A DNA stretch of 21,623 nucleotides from Triparma columacea (taxonomy: Eukaryota > Sar > Bolidophyceae > Parmales > Triparmaceae), in contig BRYA01000461.1 of the NCBI GenBank assembly GCA_030267965.1, forward strand, positions 1 through 21,623, read 5' to 3'. Below the pieces are notes generated by a model. The model saw only the letters and a program-made list of their open reading frames with translations. It made no database searches and was not told the DNA's origin. Below, one piece after another: positions 8,557 to 17,100 of the stretch (positions within the stretch are counted from its first letter, which is position 1; each line of letters begins with the position of its first letter). A program made the position numbers and the translations under genes.

Positions 8557-10088
8557 CTAGGGGTCCCCCGCGGATGAGACAAAGGTGCTTTTGGACATGA
8601 CCTTCCCCCCCGTGCCCACTTTCTTTATTGCGTTCACGCGCACTCTCTGGACGAAGTTTCCTGTCGCCCATATGCTTAGGTGGAGGCAGAAGGTCATCAG
8701 GCCGACGGAACCCGCCATTCCCCAGCCGTTGCGAATTCCGGTGTTCTGGACGGAGAGGTAGGTGCTGGTGTACCACGCCCCAGCGAAGAGGAGAATGGGC
8801 TGGCTCCAGATCATTATTTTGTAAGTGCTTGACATGGCGGACGCTGGGGAGGGGAGCGAAGCGAGAGGAGGAGCGACGAAGCGACGACCAAAGCGGGTTA
8901 GAAATATTCGGTCAACCTCACATAGCCTTCAATACAACCAACACATTGTGGGTTTCAATTGATGTCTCTTCCCTTTTCTACAACCCCCACCCCCTCCTGC
9001 ATTCCGCCTCACCTACGACGGAAGATTTGGCATCATTGGAATTCTTGAGCATACTGACGATCCTCGCACCTCCGATCCTGAGCGCTATGCTCATTACCAG
9101 CCCCATTAGGTTCGCCAAGATGGTGACGAACGCTGTCTGGTCGCTTGCGAAAAGGTAAGCACAGGCAATGAAAAGGAAGGCAACGAAACCTTTTAGAAAT
9201 ATTTTAATTTTGAGATACTTGGGAATGCTCTTCCCGCCCTCCATCTGGAGTTGAGCGAGCGAAGCGAGCCGCAGGAATGTTTGAGGTGGTGAGTGCGATG
9301 TGTGTGTGCGATGTGTGTGTGCGATGTGTGTGTGCGACGACGTGTGTGCGACGTTTGTGCGACGTATTTGTGATGTGTTTGCGACTTGTGACGTTTGCTT
9401 CGTGTGTCGTTTGCTTTGTGTCGTTTGCTTCGTGTGTCGTTTGCTTCTATCTACCCTCCCCCCTTTCCCTCACCTTATCAGATTTGATGGCCACATCAAG
9501 CCAGGCCAATGCAAGTCCATTGAAACTCTGGCAGATGAACATGACGGTCAAGGGAAATGCGAATAGTAGGCTGTTGAAGGTATGGTCGCCGATAAGTCCA
9601 GACGAGCGCAAGACGAATGAGGCTACCATAATTGAGGTGAAGAAGGAACACAGCGAGAGAAGGAGGGAGGTGGCAGCGACAGTGTCGAAATTCTTGCCGT
9701 TCTTCATTTTGTCTGCCATTATCACCACAAAGCCTGACGTTGTCTTCCAAAACAGAAACGATGTGAAGACGAATTGTACGAAGAACAGGACGGTGCAGAA
9801 ATAGTAAACTCCCGAATTCCAGGGATCACGGCAGGCCTCCCCGTCAAGAGGGAACAGCTTGTTGCATCCACAGCGATACTGCGTGCCGTTCTTGTCGGGT
9901 TCAAGCAACCCAGTTTCAGATGAGAACTCTAACCTGTAACAATTCATTCTATCATATCCATCCAGTGTCTCAACATCGCAAGTTCCAACCAGGGTCTCGA
10001 ACTCGTAAATTTCAGGTTCGGGGGTGCAAGTATGGTTGCTGGAGGAGTAAAACTCGTCGTTGGTGTGGAAGTCTCCGTTTCTGTTCAT
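8557..10088 (-). CDS. Seven-transmembrane protein with Cys-rich ectodomain (GPCR-like topology)
   Basis: Three exons: 10088-9474, 9244-9013 and 8843-8557, with introns 9473-9245 (phase 0, 229 bp) and 9012-8844 (phase 1, 169 bp), all GT-AG. The product is 377 aa. An in-frame TAA lies upstream of the ATG, and -3 is G. Residues 1 to about 90 are hydrophilic with six or more Cys and two N-glycosylation sequons (NHT, NGT), fitting an extracellular domain; there is no classical signal peptide. Seven hydrophobic segments follow: three in exon 1 (such as YFCTVLFFVQFVFTSFLFW), two in exon 2 (KGFVAFLFIACAYLFA; VTILANLMGLVMSIAL) and two in exon 3 (ILLFAGAWYTSTYLSV; GMAGSVGLMTFCLHLSIW). This is the topology of a G-protein-coupled receptor, but I recognise no family signature. 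Its upstream region is shared with the receptor-like gene at 10821-13676. Confidence 0.8.
9295..9446. repeat. Intronic simple repeats (13-bp and 14/16-bp units)
   Basis: Within intron 1 of the 7-TM gene, GCGATGTGTGTGT recurs at 9295, 9308, 9321 and 9334 (13-bp period, the last diverged). A second repeat, CGTTTGCTT, recurs at 9392, 9408, 9422 and 9438. The tract is strongly GT-biased on the top strand, hence AC-rich in the transcript. Confidence 0.85.
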
Positions 10089-10091
10089 ATC

Positions 10092-10271
10092 GGTCAGGTT
10101 GGCCAGGATTTAGGGTTGGGGAAGAAGCTCTCCTATCGAGGGTTGGATATTTTATTTCTCCGGACGCAGTCCGTCGTGGTGTGGTGTGGCAGGGGTGGTA
10201 TGGGATTTAAGTGACACGGATACGGCGCCAAGAGGGAAAGGCGCAAGGTGTAGTGTAACTTTGACCCTGGA
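10092..10271 (-). promoter_or_regulatory. Upstream region of 7-TM gene, shared segment copy 1
   Basis: About 180 bp beginning 3 bp upstream of the ATG at 10088. It is nearly identical to 13721-13903, upstream of another membrane gene. Conserved blocks include GGATTTAGGGTTGGGGAAGA, TTATTTCTCCGGACGCAGTC and GACACGGATACGGCGCCAAG. The last contains the palindrome GGCGCC; in gene orientation TTGGCGCC resembles an E2F-type site (weak). Similarity stops at about 10271, just before a T run. Confidence 0.75.
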
Positions 10272-10307
10272 TTTTTTTTTCGGTTACCAGGTAATCTATC
10301 TGACGAC

Positions 10308-10481
10308 TAGGCCTGCACATTTCCGGGGTACGATTTAGAGTCTTGGGTAAGTACCCAAGATTTTTTTCTCTTGCGCGGCTAGGTTCCCACGTACCGCGTA
10401 CCGGGTTCCTACGTACGGAAAATCAGCTTGGGTAAATACCCCAAATTAAAATCTGAAATACCCCGGAAATGTGCAGGCCTA
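10308..10481. mobile_element. Non-autonomous hAT-like MITE
   Basis: A 174-bp element with perfect 23-bp terminal inverted repeats (10308-10330 and 10459-10481; the left end reads TAGGCCTGCACATTTCCG). An 8-bp direct duplication CTGACGAC flanks it at 10300-10307 and 10482-10489. The subterminal regions also pair imperfectly: CTTGGGTAAGTACCCAAG on the left, and GCTTGGGTAAATACCCC on the right. It has no coding capacity. TIR plus 8-bp duplication fits the hAT superfamily; the autonomous partner is not in the window. The intact ends suggest a fairly recent insertion. Confidence 0.9.
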
Positions 10482-10759
10482 CTGACGACTCCTGGGCCCT
10501 CCTCGAACTTTTTTCTGGTTGTGTGAGAAAAAACTGTGGGGAGCTCGACGACGCCACCACCACGGCCCTCAAGAAGCTGCTCCCCAACCCCTGCATGGAC
10601 ATCGACTACGATGGCGAGGAGGTCGAGGAGGTCCGCCTGGAGGCGGCTGACGTGAAGGCGTTCGGCAAGGGAGGGGCGACCGGAGGCGGAGGAGGGGCCT
10701 ACGACGAGGACTCTGACGACGAGAGAGGAGGGCAGGGCGTGCAGTGCCAGCAGAGTTAA
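10469..10759 (+). pseudogene. Truncated C-terminus of a DnaJ subfamily A co-chaperone
   Basis: Open frame of 96 aa whose ATG lies inside the right end of the MITE, so that start is accidental. From about 10538 the protein reads GELDDATTTALKKLLPNP, then a VEEV segment, Gly-rich linker, AYDEDSDDE and GVQCQQS. This is the classic end of type-A DnaJ proteins (substrate-binding domain tail, acidic YDED stretch, GVQC). The last four residues CQQS fit a CaaX farnesylation motif, as in Ydj1/DNAJA proteins. The J domain, Gly/Phe region and zinc-finger repeats are absent and cannot fit between the MITE and the opposite-strand gene at 10088. It is therefore a 5'-truncated relic or the end of a rearranged gene. 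It converges on the receptor-like gene ending at 10821. Confidence 0.75.
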
Positions 10760-10820
10760 GGAGGAGGGGAAAAGCTGTTAGGAAACAAGGAACGACTTTA
10801 CTATACAAAACTCTACTACT

Positions 10821-13676
10821 TCAAGTCTTTGAACCGCTGCGAACCATTTCTATCTTTTCTGCAGGTACTACTTTAGCTTTATCCGACGACCTTTCCTGAT
10901 CTTCCAACGCCCGTTCCTGGACAAAAACATTCCTTTCGTACACCGCAATGGCCACGGCAAGCAAAATTCCCCCGACCTGCACAAAAACTAGTAATGCATC
11001 AGTGAGGCCGCTCTTCTCAGAGTATTCTCCGTCGGCCCTCTCGTTCCACGCCGTTACCATGGCGCCGATCATCGTGAGCATCAACCCCCAGCTTGCAATC
11101 TCGCTGACTCGGTTCGCTGCGTGAGTGACGTAGGGCTTCTTCGCGGCGATTGTTCTCAGCGAAAGCACGCAGATCAGCAGGGCAACTCCGTACTGAGTTC
11201 CGCCCCCTCTTTCTAATAGCCGTAAGCCTCCAGTTAGAACGATTTTTCTGTACACTTCGAGGACCTCGTACCACCAGTACTTTGGCTCGTAACTCTCGTA
11301 AAGGAATCTCAGGTGCTTGATATCTTCATTTTCGTCCCTCAAACCGATCGTTTCCTTCAGCGCATTCAGCCTCGAGCCGTCGCGCCTCATCAAGTGCTTC
11401 TTCTCTATTTCGCCCTGGCCTGGGTCCAATTTATGGCTGTTCTTTCGCAGCAAGAAAAGGCTAAACAAGGGCATTCCAACTGGGAAGACGAAAATCGTAG
11501 ACAAAGCGTAGGCTCGCATCGTACCGTGCGCGGCGCTCGTGCAATCGATCGATTTGTCGATCACCAAAAACGAGCCGTAGTCGCCGTCGAATTTTTGACA
11601 GGGGAAGGTGTCGAATATCGTCATGCTTATCTGCGGCAGCAGCAAGCTGTTGATAAAGAACACAGCGGTCAGTAGCATCTGCCCCGCCTTACGGCTCAAC
11701 ATTTTCTGCCTTACAACGATGCAGAAAAGGTCGAACACCGCGACTACAAGAGTGTACATTAAAAGTCGCGAGTGGTGGTCCATGTTGGTGACACATCCGA
11801 GAGGCAGAAAGGAGACGAAGTCAAGATTGAACGCGGCGAGGATCTTAGTTAGACCTCCGAAATAAGGACCGAACTCAACGAGTAGCGTCGAGGACAGCGT
11901 CGCGATGATCTGAACGTAGCCGAGACCTGTCTTGGTAAACGACAAGCCGTTGCCGTCCGCCAGCGATTTGAGCTGTTCAACCCTGCGCCTCGAGAAACAC
12001 CAAGCAGCCAGCGAGAGGATTAATAGCGTCACGACGACCCCCCCAATGGCAGTCGACACGCCTCCGTCCTCACAGCTCAAGCACGCTCCGGCCGCCAGTG
12101 CGAAGCCGTCCTCGCAGAGCTCGCAAAGTGGGCCACGATGACCTGTAAAGCACGTCGAATTTTTGTTCCCAATGCATGCGGCCTCGTTGGAGCACTTTAA
12201 GACGTCAATGCTGCTCGGCGAGGTGCGCCAGAAGCCAGGCAGCAGCTTCATCGACTCGAGGGTGAGACCCGTCTCGGCGCATTCTGTACCCTCTGTTGGA
12301 CAGTCCAGGCAGCGGTCCGTGGCCAGGACCTCGCCGAACCAACAAATGCACGTATCTTCGCTGACCGGGAGCACATCCTCTCTCGTCGCGGTAGAGCCGG
12401 CGACGACGAGGTCGCACCTGTCGCACACGCCGTTTCCCACGGCGCTCTTGAAGAAGCCGTTGTCGCATCTCGAGCAAGCGCTACCATCAAAGTAGTAGCC
12501 GGGTCCACATGCGCACCCTCCGTCAGATTCCACGAACGGGGGATCACAGAAACAGGACGACGCAGCAGTATCGGAAGTTTTGCCGGTGGGACAAGTGGAA
12601 CACGCGAAAGGAGTAGAGGCGGCGATTATCGCGGAGGACGTTCCAGCGGGACAGCCCTCGCAGGTCGCGGTGCCAGAGGTCGCCGAAAAATAGCCGGCAG
12701 TGCAGTTTAAGCAAGCGGCGATGCTTGTTCCTCCAGGGAGCTCGTTGAACTTGCCGGTGGGGCAGAGGGTGCAATGCTGGGCGAATGGGGAAGAATAGGA
12801 CCCAGGATAGCATTGCTCACAGCTTGAAGAATCCTGGGCGTAACTAGCCACTGTTCCAATGGTGTTCAAGGTGCCATCATTTAACGTGGGAAGCTGGAGA
12901 GAAATAGGAACACCAACTTTTCCTGCTTCACAGGAGGACTTGAACGTCACCTGCGCACCGGCGAGGAAGATATTTGTGGGTTGCGATTCAAGGCCGCCTT
13001 CGAAAAAGCAGCCACGCATGACCACGGCTCCAGTGTTTCCGAAGATGTCCCTGCCGTGAAATCCCGCTGGGGAAGTGGCGAGGTTGTCGGAGAAAGACAC
13101 CTGATTGAGTTCAACGTTGGAAGCTTCAATATAAATGGCGCCCGCCGCTGACCCGCCAGGATGCGTTGTGCTTCCGGAGTTGGAAGTAAATTCGCAGTCT
13201 GTCATGACCACATCTGAATTTAAAATGAGAAGTCCGCCCGTTGTCGTAGTAGCGGATGTGCTGTACCCTCCGCCAGTGATCTTCAACCCAATCAGTTCAA
13301 TAGGTCCGGTGACTCCGCTCGTGTCAGTGTTTTCTATCCAAAGCACCATCCTGCTGCCCCCTCCGTCCACTGTGCATCTCTCACCAGTCGCCTCTTTGTC
13401 AGAGCATTGCAACGTGAGAGGCCGCTTGAGCCACCAGCCGTCCGCAACCCAGTTCTGCACCAGAACCTCGCCCGCGGCCTCCCACAGCACAGTGTCACCT
13501 GCTGCTGCTGCACTCACAGTTGACCTGACAGCACTGGTCGAAACCGGAATGGTGGAGAGCGAACGATCAAACTGGATCTGGTTTCTGCTTGGAAGCAGAA
13601 GAACAGGGTCAGGAGAATGGCTCAAGGTGGCACAAAGCGGAAGGAAGACTAAAAGTAGGAATGAGGGCACACGCAT
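10821..13676 (-). CDS. Receptor-like protein: beta-helix, Cys-rich (EphR/GCC2-GCC3-like), multi-TM
   Basis: Single exon, 951 aa. A signal peptide (MRVPSFLLLVFLPLCATLS) leads an ectodomain. Residues about 60-250 have parallel beta-helix character with repeated short turns such as LNSDVVMTDCEFTSNSG. Residues about 285-535 are Cys-rich with repeated C..CP.G.....G...C units, the ephrin-receptor-like/GCC2-GCC3 type found in many protist membrane proteins. A first membrane helix follows near 538-558 (AIGGVVVTLLILSLAAW), then about seven more hydrophobic segments separated by a cytoplasmic loop with YWWYEVLEVYRKIVLTGGL, a block I associate with this stramenopile family and with TRP/Pkd2-like C-terminal regions (recalled, unverified). 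The charged C-tail is about 40 aa. A role as surface sensor or ion channel is inference. Upstream DNA is shared with the 7-TM gene. Confidence 0.82.
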   Translation of the reverse strand: MRVPSFLLLVFLPLCATLSHSPDPVLLLPSRNQIQFDRSLSTIPVSTSAVRSTVSAAAAGDTVLWEAAGEVLVQNWVADGWWLKRPLTLQCSDKEATGERCTVDGGGSRMVLWIENTDTSGVTGPIELIGLKITGGGYSTSATTTTGGLLILNSDVVMTDCEFTSNSGSTTHPGGSAAGAIYIEASNVELNQVSFSDNLATSPAGFHGRDIFGNTGAVVMRGCFFEGGLESQPTNIFLAGAQVTFKSSCEAGKVGVPISLQLPTLNDGTLNTIGTVASYAQDSSSCEQCYPGSYSSPFAQHCTLCPTGKFNELPGGTSIAACLNCTAGYFSATSGTATCEGCPAGTSSAIIAASTPFACSTCPTGKTSDTAASSCFCDPPFVESDGGCACGPGYYFDGSACSRCDNGFFKSAVGNGVCDRCDLVVAGSTATREDVLPVSEDTCICWFGEVLATDRCLDCPTEGTECAETGLTLESMKLLPGFWRTSPSSIDVLKCSNEAACIGNKNSTCFTGHRGPLCELCEDGFALAAGACLSCEDGGVSTAIGGVVVTLLILSLAAWCFSRRRVEQLKSLADGNGLSFTKTGLGYVQIIATLSSTLLVEFGPYFGGLTKILAAFNLDFVSFLPLGCVTNMDHHSRLLMYTLVVAVFDLFCIVVRQKMLSRKAGQMLLTAVFFINSLLLPQISMTIFDTFPCQKFDGDYGSFLVIDKSIDCTSAAHGTMRAYALSTIFVFPVGMPLFSLFLLRKNSHKLDPGQGEIEKKHLMRRDGSRLNALKETIGLRDENEDIKHLRFLYESYEPKYWWYEVLEVYRKIVLTGGLRLLERGGGTQYGVALLICVLSLRTIAAKKPYVTHAANRVSEIASWGLMLTMIGAMVTAWNERADGEYSEKSGLTDALLVFVQVGGILLAVAIAVYERNVFVQERALEDQERSSDKAKVVPAEKIEMVRSGSKT

Positions 13677-14127
13677 GTTTCCATAAGGTTGGATTTTTAT
13701 TTCTCTGGACGCAGTCGGTCGTCAGGTCGGCCAGGATTTAGGGTTGGGGAAGAGGCTTTGTTCCGAGAGGGTTGGAAATGTTATTTCTCCGGACGCAGTC
13801 CGTCGTGGTGTGGTGTGGCGGTGGTGGTATGGGATTCAAGTGACACGGATACGGCGCCAAGAGGGAAAGGCGCAAGAAGGTGTAGTGTAAATTTGACCCT
13901 GGAAACTTTGACAACTTCCTTTTTCCGGACTTGTGGGTGTGTTGAAAAACAACTAATATAAGTAGAAGACATGGGATACATAAAACAGGAAACGTCGCTA
14001 ACCCTTACCCACTATCAGCTTCGACGCGAAAAATAAAGGCTACGCGATTCGTTTTAAATTCTTCGCTAAATCCAGCTCCCATTCCCCCACCCCCCACCCC
14101 CCACACATAAACCACACTCCCTCCTCT
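13677..14127 (-). promoter_or_regulatory. Intergenic with shared upstream segment copy 2
   Basis: The segment 13721-13903 matches 10092-10271 with small differences. Between it and the ATG at 13676 lies an additional partial copy of its centre: 13687-13730 resembles 13769-13812 (GGTTGGA..TTATTTCTC.GGACGCAGTC.GTCGT). Beyond 13903 the sequence is unique and includes the C-rich tract just after the formin stop at 14128. No coding region is seen. Confidence 0.7.
14083..14103 (-). other. Putative G-quadruplex in formin 3' UTR
   Basis: The top strand carries CCC at about 14078-14080 and then three C runs of 5-6 separated by single A. In the formin transcript this reads GGGGGGTGGGGGGTGGGGG followed by AAT and GGG, a four-run G-quadruplex pattern, 25-50 nt after the stop codon. 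Confidence 0.55.
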
Positions 14128-17100
14128 TCACGGCAGCCCCTCCAATCCCCCCCCCCCCTTCCCGCCCTTCCTCTTTGCCAACCTCATTTGGAATTCGTTC
14201 ACAATATCGTCCGTTCCACCCATCTGTGCGTTCTTGAAGGCGGCGAACAGATCCTTCTTCTGTCCTTCTCCTCCCTTCCCCCCGCCCTCCTTCTCCGCGG
14301 CTCCTCCAGCCCCGCCCTTCTTCTTGTCCTTGGCGGCCTTCTCCTTGGCCCTCTTGGCCTCCTTCTCTGCTTGTATCTTCATTTCCTCGTTCTCCTTCCT
14401 CGCCTTCTTGAAGGCCTTTAGGAAGTTGTTCAAATTGTTATAAAACATCTGTGCCTTGTCTGGGGAGAACTTGTCTGTGCCTCCAATCTTGTCTCCAAAG
14501 CTGCGATGTTTGGTGAATGAATAGGAGGTTAGAAATATATATTGGGGGGTCTGAAGGGTTTGCCATCAACAGCCCCCCCCCCCTCTCCTCTCATTAGCCC
14601 CTCTCGGCTCTTCCTCACCTCTCCAAGTTGGCAATGATTTTCATCTTCATATCCTGCATGGTCTCATTGAACCTCACGCAGCTCTCCTCAGCCTTGAGCA
14701 AAAAGGGCTCCATTTTCCTCTTGAAGCTCGCGACGGCGTCGTCCTCTGCCTTGGTCCCTTCAGGCACCTCCATGTTGTCGTACTTGTTGAGTTCGTTCCT
14801 GACCTTCTTCACTCCCGCCTCGAGTTGTTTAAAGTCATTTTCCATCTGGTTCAGAGAAATGGTGCTCGCCTCTTCGACTGTCGCCATCTCGCTCGGGAAG
14901 TCCAGCAGCATCTTCCTCTGCTTCTCAATCTGCTTGACAAGAAAATTCAAAAGGGTCCCCTTCTTGCGATCGTTAGCCTTCATGTTGGTGAGCTTTGCGA
15001 GGACGTCGAGCTTGAAACCGTGCGCTTGTCCCCGGGTGCTCCCTCCGTTCATGTAGTTCCCAATGGACATCACCATGCTCAACACCTCCAAGAAGTTCCT
15101 ACTCTCCTTGACCTCCTTGGTAGCCACAAGGAACTTGCTCTGCTTCTCCTGAAGCAACGCGAAGTCGTTATCGAATTGCAAGGTCACGTTGGCACAATCG
15201 AGCCTGAGATGGGATGATAAGTGAGAATCATGTGGGTGTAGTTTGCGGATTTTTACCAGCTTTCAATTTTCGTTGCCGGCCTTGCCCCTGAACTCACCTC
15301 ATCTTCAAACGAGGGATCTTGACCATCTCTAGGTAAAACTTCTCCACCTTGCCCAGCATTGCCTTGTCACCCTCAAAGTCGTTGATGGTTCCAATCTCTT
15401 CCTCCTCAGGGATCATCATCTGGATCTTTCCTATCGTCTCCCCATTGATAAAGACTGGGTCAAAAGCAATGATCTTCCTCTTGAGTTCCTCATTGGTGTT
15501 CTTAAATCTCGCCAAGGCAATACTGACGTTCTGGTTCCTCTTGGGGTCCACGAGAATTATCTCCTTGGGTTTCTCCTTCTGGGTAGATTTCTTCCCCTCC
15601 TTTTCGCCCTCTGTTGTCGCGGCCGCCTTCTCCTTGGCGGCGTCAAAGAAGTCTGCCTCGAGGTCTTTGAAGTCAATCTTCTGGTTCTCTTGCATAGTCA
15701 TCCACACAGTCCCTGCGAGAGACTTCGGCTGAACCTTGCTCCAGAATAGCGACTTGAGCTTCTTCGAGGGCTCAATCTTGGGCTTGGGCTTGAGCCCGAG
15801 GTCCTCTTCAGTAACGGAGGCCTTCTTTGGAAGTCCTCCTCCACCTCCACCGCGACCAGCAATGCCCGCCAGCATCCCACCCCTCCCCCCCCCTCCCCCA
15901 CGCCCTGCAATCCCGGCAAGCAACCCACCCCTCCCTCCTCCTCCACGCCCGGCAATGCCAGCCAGCATGCCCCCCCTCCCTCCCCCTCCTCCTCCCCTTC
16001 CGGCAATTCCTGCCAGCATGCCTCCCCTTCCCCCCCCCCCCCCTCCTCTCCCGGCGATCCCAGCCAGCATTGCTCCCCTCCCTCCCCCTCCTCTACTCGG
16101 GGCTGCAGATCCAACCCCCCCCGCTCCACCACCACTTACAACCTCCTCGGGATCCCTTGCGAGCACAGCCTCAATCTCAGCAGCATCAACCCCGTCCTGA
16201 ACGGCTCGCCCGACAGCGGCGCCAGCCGGCAGACCCATCTTCATCATCTTGAAGTACTTGGCGTATCTTTCATCGTCCTTGAGCCTCACTACGGGTGCCA
16301 ACGGAGCTGCCGGCGCTGCGGTGGCACCTCCCCCCCCAGCACCACCACCACTTACAACCTCCTCAGGATCTCTTGCGAGCACAGCCTCAATCTCAGCAGC
16401 ATCAACCCCGTCCTGAACGGCCCGCCCGACAGCGGCGCCAGCCGGCAGACCCATCTTCATCATCTTAAAGTACTTGGTGTATCTTTCATCGTCCTTGAGT
16501 CTCACTACGGGTGCCTCTGGAGCCGCCGGCGCTGCGGTGGCACCACCTCCCCCAGCACCACCACCACTAACAACCTCCTCGGGATCCCTTGCGAGCACAG
16601 CCTCAATCTCAGCAGCATCAACCCCGTCCTGAACGGCCCGCCCGACAGCGGCGCCAGCCGGCAGACCCATCTTCATCATCTTAAAGTACTTGGCGTATCT
16701 TTCATCGTCCTTGAGCCTCACTACGGGTGCCTCCGGAGCCGCCGGAGCTGCGGCAGCACCTCCCCCCCCTCCAGCCTTGAGTTTCTCTATTTCTTTTCTC
16801 GCTTCCTCCAATTGCCTTTTGAGCTCCTCGTCCCCTCCACTGGCTGTCCCCTCCCCTCTCTCACTTCCCGCCGCAACTTTAACGTCTGCTGCATCCTTCT
16901 TCTCAGCCTCCATCTTCGCCTTTGCCTCGGCAGCCTCCTTTGCAGCCTCGACGGCCTCCTTTCGCGCCTTGTCGGCCTCTTCCTTCATGGCTTTTATTCT
17001 CTCCTCAAACTGTTTCTTGTAGTTAATGAATTTCGGGTTCTCCGTAATGTCCTGTTCCGTCAACCTCTTAACCTCCTCCTCCTTTTTCTCAACCAAGACT

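Noticed and set aside
10092..10271. Long terminal repeat of a retroelement (paired with 13721-13903)
   Set aside because: The pair flanks an ordinary receptor-like gene and no gag/pol, primer site or target duplication is seen; segmental or promoter duplication fits better.
15736..16200. Plus-strand Pro-rich open frame resembling an FH1
   Set aside because: It is antisense to the Gly-rich part of the formin. The minus-strand frame is continuous with the FH3 and FH2 domains on both sides.
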